Program-made: the position numbers and the translations under genes | In this document: in pieces, positions 19,008 through 26,940 of the stretch | Position numbering within the stretch: the first letter of the stretch is position 1 | How the letters are laid out: each line of letters opens with the position of its first letter | Assembly: GCF_001514285.1 (NCBI RefSeq) | Contig: NZ_KQ949026.1 | Span: 442,121-506,120, forward strand | DNA length: 64,000 bases | Origin: Streptomyces sp. DSM 15324 | Lineage (GTDB): Bacteria; Actinomycetota; Actinomycetes; Streptomycetales; Streptomycetaceae | Direction: 5' to 3' | Notes under the pieces: model-generated | Databases searched by the model: none | What the model saw: only the letters and a program-made list of their open reading frames with translations | Told to the model about the DNA's origin: nothing

Positions 19008-19055
19008 GGAACCGGTCGGCATCCGAGCCGGTCGGGGACGAGAGGGAGGTTGGTC

Positions 19056-19727
19056 GTGGCCGTCACCGACGAGGCGATCGAGAAGATCAAGGGCATGATC
19101 GTCTCGGGTGCGCTGCGCCCGGGCGACCGGCTCCCGAAGGAGAGCGAGCTGGCCGCCGAACTGGGGCTGTCGCGCAACTCCCTGCGGGAGGCGGTGCGTG
19201 CCCTGTCGCTCATCCGGATCCTGGACGTGCGCCAGGGCGACGGCACCTATGTGACCAGCCTCGATCCCCAACTGCTGCTGGAGGCGCTGTCGTTCGTCGT
19301 CGACTTCCATCGCGACGACACGGTCCTGGAGTTCCTCGCGGTGCGCCGCATCCTGGAACCGGCCGCGACCGCGATGGCCGCGCTGCGCGTCAGCGAGCAG
19401 CAACTGGACGCGCTCGAAGCCCAGTTGGACAGACTGGGGGACGCGCCGTCGGTGGAGGAGATCGTCGCCGCCGACCTGGAGTTCCACCGGGGCATCGTGC
19501 AGAGCGCGGGGAACTCGGTGCTGTGCTCCCTGCTCGAAGGGCTGTCGGGGCCGACCACCCGGGCCCGGATCTGGCGGGGGCTGACCCAGGAGGACGCGGT
19601 CGCCGGGACCCTGCGCGAGCACCGCGCGATCCTGGCGGCGCTGCGGGACCGGGACGCGGAGGCGGCGCGGTCCTGGGCGACCGTGCACATCGCCAGCGTG
19701 GAGCAGTGGCTGCGGTCGAGCCTCTGA
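19056..19727 (+). CDS. FadR-subfamily GntR transcription regulator
   Basis: This 223-residue regulator has an N-terminal winged helix (residues about 5-70; RPGDRLPKESELAAELGLSR followed by LREAVRALSLIRIL). A C-terminal helical FCD ligand domain (about 90-220) includes LEFLAVRRILEPAATAMAA and histidines in the DLEFHRGIV and REHRAILAALRD segments, which bind metal or organic acids in this family. The GTG start is chosen from GAGGGAGG 7 nt upstream. It is divergent from mtnA, so it could control salvage genes, but the ligand and targets are unknown. Confidence 0.88.
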   Translation: MAVTDEAIEKIKGMIVSGALRPGDRLPKESELAAELGLSRNSLREAVRALSLIRILDVRQGDGTYVTSLDPQLLLEALSFVVDFHRDDTVLEFLAVRRILEPAATAMAALRVSEQQLDALEAQLDRLGDAPSVEEIVAADLEFHRGIVQSAGNSVLCSLLEGLSGPTTRARIWRGLTQEDAVAGTLREHRAILAALRDRDAEAARSWATVHIASVEQWLRSSL

Positions 19728-19875
19728 GGCCACCGCCCGGGACTGCCGGGGTGTTCGAGCAGGGTGAACGGGGCAGTGATCCGTTCACTCCCCCGTGCAA
19801 GGGGGCTGCGGGCGCCCCCGCGGAACGCCGTAAGGTTGGGTGGTCAGGCGAGGGCACGTCGGAAGGAGGCGCTGG

Positions 19876-20880
19876 GTGATCGAGCTCGAGGGGGTTCCCG
19901 AGCTGATCGACCCGGTCATGGTGGCCGCGTTCGAGGGCTGGAACGATGCCGGCGACGCCGCCTCCACCGCGGTCGCGCACCTGGAGCGGGAGTGGAAGGG
20001 GGAGGTCTTCGCGGCGCTGGACGCCGAGGACTACTACGACTTCCAGGTGAACCGCCCCACGGTGTTCATGGACGGCGGCGTGCGCAAGATCACGTGGCCC
20101 ACGACAAGGTTGTCCGTGGTGCGGGTCGGCGGCGACAAGCCGCGGGACCTGGTGCTGGTGCGCGGTATCGAACCGTCCATGCGCTGGCGCTCGTTCTGCA
20201 ACGAGCTGCTCGGCTTCGCGCACGAACTGGGCGTGGAGCTGGTGGTCATCCTGGGCGCCCTGCTCGGGGACACCCCGCACACCCGTCCGGTCCCGATCAG
20301 CGGGACGACGTCCGACGCCGATCTGGCGCGGCGGATGGACCTGGAGGAGACCAAGTACGAGGGCCCGACGGGCATCGTCGGCGTGCTCCAGGAGGCGTGC
20401 ACGCACGCGGGCGTGCCGGCGGTCTCGCTCTGGGCGGCCGTGCCGCACTACGTCTCCCAGCCGCCGAACCCGAAGGCGACGCTGGCCCTGCTCAACCGGC
20501 TCGAGGACCTGATCGACGTGCGGATCCCGCTGGGCGAGCTGCCCGAGGACGCGCGGGCGTGGCAGGTGGGCGTGGACCAGCTGGCGGCGGAGGACAGCGA
20601 GGTCGCGGAGTACGTCCAGACGCTGGAGGAGGCCCGCGACACGGCGGAGCTGCCGGAGGCGTCGGGCGAGGCGATCGCCCGTGAGTTCGAGCGCTATCTG
20701 CGGCGCCGGGACGGCGGGGGCCCGCCGGACCCCGGCGAGCGGACCCGTCCTCCGAAGCCGCCCCGGCCGAGCGGGGAGACCGGCGAGCCGGGTGAGTCCA
20801 CCGAGTCGGGCGCTTCAGGTGGGTCGGGTGAGTCCGGTGAGTCCGCCGAGCCGGGCGACGAGGATTCGTCGGAGGACTGA
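19876..20880 (+). CDS. parJ: PAC2-family protein, likely ParJ
   Basis: This 334-residue protein of the PAC2 (proteasome assembly chaperone-like) family shows MVAAFEGWNDAGDAA near residue 16, GALLGDTPHTRP near 128 and GVPAVSLWAAVPHYV near 178. From memory, the S. coelicolor homologue beside glpD and mshC is ParJ, which affects ParA polymerisation during chromosome segregation; I infer the same gene here from family and neighbours. The tail from about residue 280 is a disordered Pro/Gly/Ser/Glu stretch ending in acidic residues. The GTG start follows GGAAGGAGG. Confidence 0.75.
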   Translation: MIELEGVPELIDPVMVAAFEGWNDAGDAASTAVAHLEREWKGEVFAALDAEDYYDFQVNRPTVFMDGGVRKITWPTTRLSVVRVGGDKPRDLVLVRGIEPSMRWRSFCNELLGFAHELGVELVVILGALLGDTPHTRPVPISGTTSDADLARRMDLEETKYEGPTGIVGVLQEACTHAGVPAVSLWAAVPHYVSQPPNPKATLALLNRLEDLIDVRIPLGELPEDARAWQVGVDQLAAEDSEVAEYVQTLEEARDTAELPEASGEAIAREFERYLRRRDGGGPPDPGERTRPPKPPRPSGETGEPGESTESGASGGSGESGESAEPGDEDSSED

Positions 20881-20882
20881 CC

Positions 20883-20907
20883 GGCGGATCGGCGGATCGG
20901 CGGATCG
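20883..20907 (+). repeat. Three tandem GGCGGATC-type units
   Basis: Three copies of an 8-bp unit (GGCGGATC) follow the parJ stop directly, just ahead of its terminator. This is likely replication slippage. Confidence 0.6.
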
Positions 20908-20921
20908 GGGCGGTACGGATC

Positions 20922-20953
20922 GGGGCGGTGCGTTTCCCTCAACGCACCGCCCC
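20922..20953 (+). terminator. Terminator of parJ
   Basis: A 13-bp perfect stem GGGGCGGTGCGTT/AACGCACCGCCCC with a 6-nt loop lies 42 nt after the stop codon. Confidence 0.85.
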
Positions 20954-20957
20954 TTCG

Positions 20958-21250
20958 TCATGCCGGGACGGCGACGTCGCGTACGTCGTCTCGGGCGGCG
21001 GCGTCGGCGTCGGCGGAGTCCGGGAGTCCCCCACGCCGGCCGAGCGGCAGGGCGTACCGGACCGGCGCCCGGGTCGCGGCGGGCGACGAACAGCCGCCCC
21101 TCGTCGTCGGGTTCGAGGCCGAGGAGGGGGTGCCGGGGCTCGTGGAGATGAGGGCGCGCACGCGCCGGTGCGCAGGTCGGCGCGGTAGAGGGAGCCGTCG
21201 CCGAGGCGGTCGAGGTATGCGGTGGGGAGGGCGAGCAGCCTGCGCCGGGA
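20958..21250 (-). pseudogene. Decayed gene remnant (beta-propeller-like fragments)
   Basis: Protein-like pieces can be read on the minus strand in two frames: first a stretch reading LPTAYLDRLGDGSLYRADLRTGA, then after a frame change LGLEPDDEGRLFVARDPGAG and YALPLGRRGGLPD. The order and wording recall SMP-30/gluconolactonase-type propeller proteins, but no intact frame or start exists. The best reading is a frameshifted 3-prime remnant left between parJ and mshC. A shadow of no meaning remains possible. Confidence 0.4.
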
Positions 21251-21296
21251 GGCAGTTGGCCGGTCCGGCGATCAGCTGCCGCCTCACCGCAGCACA

Positions 21297-21331
21297 GGGG
21301 CCCTTCGCCGGGCGAACCGGTGAAGGGCCCC
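21297..21331 (-). terminator. Terminator of mshC
   Basis: A 10-bp perfect stem GGGGCCCTTC/GAAGGGCCCC with a 15-nt loop lies 24 nt past the mshC stop. Confidence 0.75.
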
Positions 21332-21354
21332 TGGCGGGCGATCGGCGGCGCCGC

Positions 21355-22584
21355 CTACAGCGCGACGCCGAGCAGGGCGTCGACGGCCCGGGAGACGACT
21401 CCGGGGGCGCTGATGTCCGTGCCGCCCCGCTCCTCCTGGAGGGCGGCCCAGCGGTCGACGGCGGCCAGCGCGGCCGGGGCGTCGAGGTCGTGCGCGAGGG
21501 CCTCACGGATCTCGTCCACCAGCGCCTCGGCGGGCGGTCCGTCGGGGCGGGACACGGCGGCGCGCCAGCGGCCGAGGCGGGCGACGGCGTCCGCGAGGAC
21601 CTGGTCCGTCCACTCCCAGTCGGCCCGGTAGTGGTGGGCGAGGAGGGAGAGGCGGATCGCGGCGGGGTCGACGCCGTCCCGGCGGAGCTGCGAGACGAAG
21701 ACGAGGTTGCCCTTGGACTTGGACATCTTCTCGCCGTGCAGGGCCACCATGCCGGCGTGGACGTAGGCCTTGGCCATGGGGAACTCGCCGGTGAGCACCT
21801 GGGCGTGCGAGGCGCCCATCTCGTGGTGCGGGAAGGCGAGGTCGGAGCCGCCGCCCTGGACGTCGAAGGTCATGCCCAGGTGGTCCAGCGCGATGGCGAC
21901 GCACTCGATGTGCCAGCCGGGGCGGCCGCGGCCGAGGGAGCCGCCGTCCCAGCTGGGCTCGCCCTCGCGGGCGGCCATCCAGAGCATCGGGTCGAGGGGG
22001 TTCTTCTTGCCCGGGCGGTCCGGGTCGCCGCCGCGCTCGGCGGACAGCAGCCGCATGGCGGCGGCGTCGAGGTTCGAGACCCCGCCGAAGTGGGGGTCGG
22101 ACTCGACGGAGAAGTAGATGTCGCCGTCGAGCTCGTAGGCGGCGCCCGCGTCGCGGAGCCGTTCGACGAGCGGGACGATACCGGGTATCGCCTCGACGGC
22201 GCCTATGTAGTGCTGCGGGGGGAGCATCCGCAGGGCGGTCATGTCCTCGCGGAAGAGAGCGGTCTCCTTCTCGGCGAGGGCGACCCAGTCGACGCCGTCG
22301 CGCTCGGCGCGCTCCAGGAGCGGGTCGTCGACGTCGGTGACGTTCTGGACGTACTGAACCTGCCGCTTGGTGTCGAGCCACACGCGCTGGACGAGGTCGA
22401 ACGCGTTGTAGGTCGCCGCGTGTCCCAGGTGGGTCGCGTCGTACGGCGTGATGCCGCAGACGTAGAGACGGGCGACGGGACCGGGGTCAAGGGTGACCAG
22501 ACCACCGGTCGCGGTGTCGTGGATCCTCAGGTCGCGGCCCTGACCAGGCAGGGCGGGGACCTCGGAAGCGGGCCAGGCATGCAT
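21355..22584 (-). CDS. mshC: Cysteine:GlcN-Ins ligase of mycothiol synthesis
   Basis: It joins cysteine to glucosaminyl-inositol with ATP in mycothiol assembly, using a cysteinyl-tRNA-synthetase-like class I fold. The 409 residues have the HIGH-type site DATHLGHAATYNAFD near residue 55, a zinc cysteine in YVCGITPYD, GRPGWHIECVAI near 226 and the KMSKSKGN loop near 288. The length and the absence of a tRNA-binding C-terminal domain separate MshC from CysS. The ATG at 22584 is taken; the longer frame lacks similarity. It begins a conserved actinobacterial block with the next four genes. Confidence 0.94.
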   Translation of the reverse strand: MHAWPASEVPALPGQGRDLRIHDTATGGLVTLDPGPVARLYVCGITPYDATHLGHAATYNAFDLVQRVWLDTKRQVQYVQNVTDVDDPLLERAERDGVDWVALAEKETALFREDMTALRMLPPQHYIGAVEAIPGIVPLVERLRDAGAAYELDGDIYFSVESDPHFGGVSNLDAAAMRLLSAERGGDPDRPGKKNPLDPMLWMAAREGEPSWDGGSLGRGRPGWHIECVAIALDHLGMTFDVQGGGSDLAFPHHEMGASHAQVLTGEFPMAKAYVHAGMVALHGEKMSKSKGNLVFVSQLRRDGVDPAAIRLSLLAHHYRADWEWTDQVLADAVARLGRWRAAVSRPDGPPAEALVDEIREALAHDLDAPAALAAVDRWAALQEERGGTDISAPGVVSRAVDALLGVAL

Positions 22585-22698
22585 GTCATGAGCGTAACCC
22601 GGACGGATGTTGTGCATACGCGCCGGAGCGGGCCGGATGACCGGGAAGGCGCTCTTGCGCGTTTCCGCCCCGTGTGCAGACGGCACGCGTCAGGACCG

Positions 22699-23532
22699 TC
22701 ACACCGGTGGCCAGGGGATGGCGGGCCACTCGCCCCCGGGCTCGGGATGTCTGCCGCTCTGCAGGAGCCCGTCGACCCGCGCGCGCGTGGCGTCCAGCTC
22801 CGCCGCGGTGATGAGCGGGGTCAGGGTGCCGGTGAGCGCCCCGGAGGGCTCCAGAGCGGCCTTGAGGCCCTGGAGGACGTCCACCGCCTCCGCGGTCAGG
22901 GGCTCCCCCGCCCAGCCCCACAGGAGGGTGCGCAGCTTGTTCTCGGTGTTGAAGGTCACTCCGTGGTCGATGCCGTAGAGCCGGCCGTCGGCGGTGGGCA
23001 GGAGGTGGCCGCCCTTGCGGTCGGCGTTGTTGATCACCGCGTCGAGGACGGCGAGGCGCCGCAGCCGCTCGTCGTCGGCGTGCACCAGCAGCGCGGTGCG
23101 GCCCTCGCCGACCTCGGCGAAGCCGATCGCCTTCCAGCCCGGCTCGGGTTCCTCGCCGTCGACCAGGGCGAGCAGCTCGGCCTCGGGGGCCACCTCGATC
23201 CACAGCTGGCACATGCCCTCGCCGTACGGCCCCTCGCGCAGCACGGTGGGCGGTACGAGGCCCCAGCCGGTCGCCTCGGAGACCTCGTAGGCGGCGACCT
23301 CGCGCCGGGCGAGGTTGCCGTCGGGGAAGTCCCACAGGGGCCGCTCGCCGGCGACGGGCTTGTAGACGCAGAAGGCCTCGCGGTCCTCGTGGGCGACGGT
23401 GCAGTACAGGGCGGCGTTGGACGCGTCGCGGATGCGGCCCCGTACGGTCAGCTCGCCCCGGGCGAGGAGGCCGGCGAAGGCCGGGTCGGTGGTCGTCACG
23501 CCCCGCGGCGGTATCCGTTCTGGCGCGGACAT
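22699..23532 (-). CDS. SCO1664-family protein (PI3/PI4-kinase-like fold)
   Basis: The 277-residue cytoplasmic protein matches the actinobacterial SCO1664 family found beside mshC. A kinase-like pattern is visible: CVYKPVAGERPLWDFP near residue 54, where Lys could hold phosphate, then VLDAVINNADRKGGHLL near 157 and LYGIDHGVTFN near 180, the latter two resembling the catalytic and metal-binding loops of phosphatidylinositol-kinase-like folds. The substrate is unknown. The ATG at 23532 is preferred because GGAAGGA lies 5 nt upstream, giving a 37-nt overlap with the preceding gene. An alternative GTG at 23499 would make a 4-nt overlap but has no ribosome site. Confidence 0.8.
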   Translation of the reverse strand: MSAPERIPPRGVTTTDPAFAGLLARGELTVRGRIRDASNAALYCTVAHEDREAFCVYKPVAGERPLWDFPDGNLARREVAAYEVSEATGWGLVPPTVLREGPYGEGMCQLWIEVAPEAELLALVDGEEPEPGWKAIGFAEVGEGRTALLVHADDERLRRLAVLDAVINNADRKGGHLLPTADGRLYGIDHGVTFNTENKLRTLLWGWAGEPLTAEAVDVLQGLKAALEPSGALTGTLTPLITAAELDATRARVDGLLQSGRHPEPGGEWPAIPWPPV

Positions 23533-24086
23533 ACGTGTCCTTCCGGGTCGAGCGGCAGGCTGCACAGCGGGCACGGCGGCCGGCCGGCGTTGACGACGTC
23601 GAGGGCGCGCTTGGCGAAGGCTCGCGCCTGCGCGCCGGTGAGCCGGACCCGCAGCATCGGGGGCCCGTTCTCCTCGTCCTGGAGGAGCCGTTCCTCGGCC
23701 TCGGCGAGATCCTCCTCGGAGTCGGCCTCGAGCTCCACGAGGGCCTGCGCCTCGACGATCATGCGCTGTTCCTCGCCGTCCCAGGCGAGGGCCATGGTGC
23801 CGACCCGGAACTCCTCCTCGACGGGGGCGTCGAGGGGGGCGGTGTCGGCGTTCTCGGCGGGCGCCACGGCGGGCACCGAGGCGCTTCCGCCGCTACGGCG
23901 TACGACCTCGTCCAGTAGCTCGTCCATGCGCTCGGCGAGCGCGGCGACCTGGGTCTTCTCCAGGGCCACGCTGGTCACCCGGGCACCGGAGGTGGCCTGG
24001 AGGAAGAAGGTACGGCGCCCGGGCAGTCCGACCGTACCGGCCACGAAGCGGTCCGGTGGGTCGTAGAGGAACACCTGACGGGACAC
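23496..24086 (-). CDS. DUF3090-family protein with C-terminal zinc ribbon
   Basis: The 196-residue protein begins with SRQVFLYDPPDRFVAGTVG, typical of the DUF3090 family of actinobacteria. It ends in a four-cysteine-type ribbon (CPLC and HVC near residues 176-188). No enzymatic motif was seen. It lies in the mshC-SCO1664-DUF3090-phosphatase-corA block, whose conserved order suggests a shared, still undefined role. Confidence 0.8.
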   Translation of the reverse strand: MSRQVFLYDPPDRFVAGTVGLPGRRTFFLQATSGARVTSVALEKTQVAALAERMDELLDEVVRRSGGSASVPAVAPAENADTAPLDAPVEEEFRVGTMALAWDGEEQRMIVEAQALVELEADSEEDLAEAEERLLQDEENGPPMLRVRLTGAQARAFAKRALDVVNAGRPPCPLCSLPLDPEGHVCPRQNGYRRGA

Positions 24087-24171
24087 GTCCTGTCTCCATG
24101 GGAGTCGTGGGTTCGGGAACGTCCATGCGTGTACGCGTGTGTGGACCGCTTCACCCTACTGCGGCCGACGA

Positions 24172-24858
24172 TCACGGTGCGCCCGCGCCGCCCCCGACCG
24201 TCGCGTCGCCGCTCGGGGGTTCCTCGCGCGGCGCCAGGGAGGCGAAGTCGCCGGTGTCGCCGAGGCGTACGAGAAAGGGGCGCAGCCGGGTGTAACGGAT
24301 CGCGGTGATGGAACACGGTTCGACGGAGATCCGCTGGAAGAGGTCGAGATGGAGTCCGAGGGCGTCCGCCACGAGGGACTTGATGATGTCGCCGTGCGAG
24401 CACATCAGGTAGACGGCGTCGGCGCCGTGGTCGCGCTCCACGCGCGCGTTCCACTCGCGGACGGCCTCGGCGGCGCGGGTCTGCATGGCGCGCATGGACT
24501 CACCGCCGGGGAAGGCGGCCGCGGACGGGTGCGCCTGGACGACCTCCATCAGGGGCTCGTCCTTCAGCTCGGCGAGCTTGCGCCCGGACCAGTCGCCGTA
24601 GTGGGCCTCCCCGATCCGCTCGTCGGTGTGGACGGGCAGGGCGGGGCGGGCGTCGAGGAGGGGCCGGATCGTCTCCTGGCAGCGTTGCAGGGGGCTCGTG
24701 ACGACCTCGGCGAGCGGCAGCCCCTCCAGCCTGCCGGGCAGCGCGGCGGCCTGCGCGGCCCCGCGCTCGTCGAGCGCGACACCGGGCGTCCAGCCCGCGA
24801 GCACTGCGGAGGTGTTGGCGGTCGAACGTCCGTGCCGGACAAGGATCAGCGTGGGCAT
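24172..24858 (-). CDS. Histidine phosphatase (MSMEG_4193-like)
   Basis: This 228-residue phosphoglycerate-mutase-fold enzyme has the phosphohistidine motif LVRHGRSTANT at residues 6-16, then TSPLQRCQET near 62, GEAHYGDWSG near 92 and the second catalytic histidine in CSHGDIIKSL near 153. It should hydrolyse or transfer phosphoryl groups from a small substrate that is not identifiable. The ATG at 24858 starts directly at the family N-terminus. It is divergent from corA. Confidence 0.85.
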   Translation of the reverse strand: MPTLILVRHGRSTANTSAVLAGWTPGVALDERGAAQAAALPGRLEGLPLAEVVTSPLQRCQETIRPLLDARPALPVHTDERIGEAHYGDWSGRKLAELKDEPLMEVVQAHPSAAAFPGGESMRAMQTRAAEAVREWNARVERDHGADAVYLMCSHGDIIKSLVADALGLHLDLFQRISVEPCSITAIRYTRLRPFLVRLGDTGDFASLAPREEPPSGDATVGGGAGAP

Positions 24859-24920
24859 GCGGCCCAGCGTAGGCACACGCACGCGTGCGCCGGGCGGCGG
24901 ACGAAGGGAGAATACGCTCC

Positions 24921-25916
24921 GTGATCGTCGACTGCGGGGTCTACCGCGACGGGCGCCGGGCGGAGGGGCCGGAGGATCTCTCCGACGCCCTGGCCGAGGC
25001 GCGTGCCTCAGACGGTTTCGTGTGGATCGGGCTGTACGAGCCGACCGAGGACGAGTTCGAGCACGTCACGGCGGAGTTCGGGTTGCATCCGCTGGCCGTG
25101 GAGGACGCCCTCAACGCGCATCAGCGGCCCAAGCTGGAGGTCTACGACGACTCGCTGTTCCAGGTGTTCAAGCCGGTCGTGTACGAGCCCGAGGGCGACA
25201 CCGTCTCCTCCGGCGAGATCATGGTCTTCCTCGGCGACGCCTTCGTGGTGACGGTCCGGCACGGCGAGGGCTCACCCCTGGGCGCCGTGCGGCGGCGGCT
25301 GGAGAACGAGCCGGAGATCCTCGCCAAGGGGCCCACGGCGGTGCTGTACGCGATCGCGGACGCGGTCGTGGACCACTACCTGGAGGTGGTGACCGAGCTC
25401 GGCACCGACCTGGAGGAGCTGGAGGCGGAGGTGTTCTCCCCGACGGGCGACGGCTCGCGGCACACCGCGTCGCGGATCTACGGCTTCAAGCGGCAGCTGC
25501 TGGAGTTCCGCCGCGCCTGTGTCCCCCTGGTGCCGCCCATGACCCGCCTGGCGGACACCGGCGGCCCGGGTTCCGGGCTGCCCTTCGTCAACGCGAAGGC
25601 CCGGCCGTTCTTCCGGGACGTCAGCGACCACCTCACGCGCGTGAACGAGTCCTTGGAGGGCCTGGACCGGCTGGTCTCCGACATCCTCAGCGCTCATCTG
25701 GCGCAGACGAGCGTCCGCCAGAACGACGACATGCGGAAGATCTCCGCGTGGGCGGCGATGGCGGCCGTACCCACGATGATCGCCGGGATCTACGGGATGA
25801 ACTTCGACCACATGCCGGAGCTGCACTGGCTGTGGTCGTACCCGGCGGTGATCGCGCTGATGGCGGCCCTGGAGGCGGTGCTGTACCGGCTGTTCAAGCG
25901 GCGGGGCTGGCTGTAG
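24921..25916 (+). CDS. corA: CorA-family magnesium/cobalt transporter
   Basis: The 331-residue protein has a cytoplasmic funnel domain, a long helix and two C-terminal membrane segments. The diagnostic YGMNF motif lies at about residue 292, at the end of the first segment, and a second segment follows after HMPELHWLW. This is the layout of CorA channels for Mg2+ and related ions. A GTG start is chosen, with AAGGGAG about 10 nt upstream. The C-terminus is rich in Arg/Lys, as expected on the cytoplasmic side. Confidence 0.92.
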   Translation: MIVDCGVYRDGRRAEGPEDLSDALAEARASDGFVWIGLYEPTEDEFEHVTAEFGLHPLAVEDALNAHQRPKLEVYDDSLFQVFKPVVYEPEGDTVSSGEIMVFLGDAFVVTVRHGEGSPLGAVRRRLENEPEILAKGPTAVLYAIADAVVDHYLEVVTELGTDLEELEAEVFSPTGDGSRHTASRIYGFKRQLLEFRRACVPLVPPMTRLADTGGPGSGLPFVNAKARPFFRDVSDHLTRVNESLEGLDRLVSDILSAHLAQTSVRQNDDMRKISAWAAMAAVPTMIAGIYGMNFDHMPELHWLWSYPAVIALMAALEAVLYRLFKRRGWL

Positions 25917-25949
25917 CCCCTGCCCCGGAGGGCCTGGGCCCGCCGGGGC

Positions 25950-26744
25950 TCAGGCGTACTCCGGGGCGGGGGTGGCGGGTCCGCCGAGGGCGTCGCGGTG
26001 CGTGGGGATCTCCAGGGACACCATCCGCCGCCAGCCCGCGAACCGCTCCCAGGCGTACAGGCCGTGGACACCGGCCGCGAGGACCGCGGACTTGGCCTTC
26101 GGCCAGCCGAGGATGCGGCCCATGTGCGCCATGACGGCGAGGCTGACGTCCCGGTAGACCCGGATCTCGGCGAGCGCGCACGCGCGCAGGGTGCGCTGGA
26201 TGGCGCGGCCGTGACCGGCGTGGGCGAGGCGCAGCAGTTCCTCGTGGCAGTAGGCGAGGTGGTTGCCCTCGTCGTCGGAGATCATCCTGACCGCGCGGCC
26301 GATGGCGGGGTGGTCGGCGAAGTAACGGCGCAGCAGGTCCATCTGTTCGGAGGCGCGCTGCTCGGTGACCCGGCTGTGGGCGAGGTAGGTGACGATGTCC
26401 TCGACGGTCAGCGGCCGGTCGGCGCGCAGTCGTTCGTGGGCGAGGCCGATGCCGTTGCGCTCCAGGAGCATCGTGTAGTCGGTCTCCGGCGGCACCGGGA
26501 CGGGGTGGACGCCGCGCTTCTTCATCAGGGCGTTGAAGATGCGGCCGTGCTTGTCCTCGTCGGCGCCGTGGCGGGCGATCTTGGGGGCGAGGCCGCGCTG
26601 GTCGGGTGGGACGAGCGCGGCGATCCGGGCGTTCTCCCAGCCGCCCTGCGACTCCCCGCCGGCGGCGATGGAGCAGAACAGGGCGAACGACTCGTCGTTG
26701 TCGAGGATCTCCTGGAACAGACTCTTGGCCGAAAGCATGCACAT
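25950..26744 (-). CDS. Ferritin-like diiron-fold protein
   Basis: This is a 264-residue, mostly helical protein. Acidic and histidine pairs fit a ferritin-like four-helix metal site: HGADEDKHGRIF near residue 59, TEQRASEQ near 127 and SDDEGNHLAYCHEE near 155. The function is unknown; such actinobacterial proteins are often annotated only as ferritin-like domain proteins. No clear ribosome site precedes the ATG at 26744, and an ATG two codons later is an alternative. Confidence 0.75.
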   Translation of the reverse strand: MCMLSAKSLFQEILDNDESFALFCSIAAGGESQGGWENARIAALVPPDQRGLAPKIARHGADEDKHGRIFNALMKKRGVHPVPVPPETDYTMLLERNGIGLAHERLRADRPLTVEDIVTYLAHSRVTEQRASEQMDLLRRYFADHPAIGRAVRMISDDEGNHLAYCHEELLRLAHAGHGRAIQRTLRACALAEIRVYRDVSLAVMAHMGRILGWPKAKSAVLAAGVHGLYAWERFAGWRRMVSLEIPTHRDALGGPATPAPEYA

Positions 26745-26866
26745 GAGTCAAATGCGGGACGAACCGGGCCGCAACAGATGGGGGACGGGGACTCGGCCGA
26801 AAGGATGAGGGCCACGGCGCGCCGCGAGGCGTAACCGCGCGCGCTCCGGGGCGTTGTTCTCCGTGA

Positions 26867-26907
26867 CGGCCGTGGCGGGGAAGACCCCCGAGCCCCCACC
26901 ACGGCCG
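26867..26907 (-). terminator. Terminator of the F420 oxidoreductase gene
   Basis: The outer stem CGGCCGTGG/CCACGGCCG encloses an inner CGGGG/CCCCG stem. It lies 34 nt past the stop codon. Confidence 0.6.
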
Positions 26908-26940
26908 CGGTAACTTCCGGGTGTCCCGGCGCGGGAACCC

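Noticed and set aside
21130..24066. A 978-codon plus-strand open frame
   Set aside because: It spans the antisense of three recognisable genes (mshC, SCO1664-like, DUF3090) and reads as low-complexity sequence.
25922..25949. GCCCCGG/CCGGGGC hairpin between corA and the ferritin-like gene
   Set aside because: The stem is only 7 bp with a 14-nt loop and abuts a stop codon; too weak to annotate.
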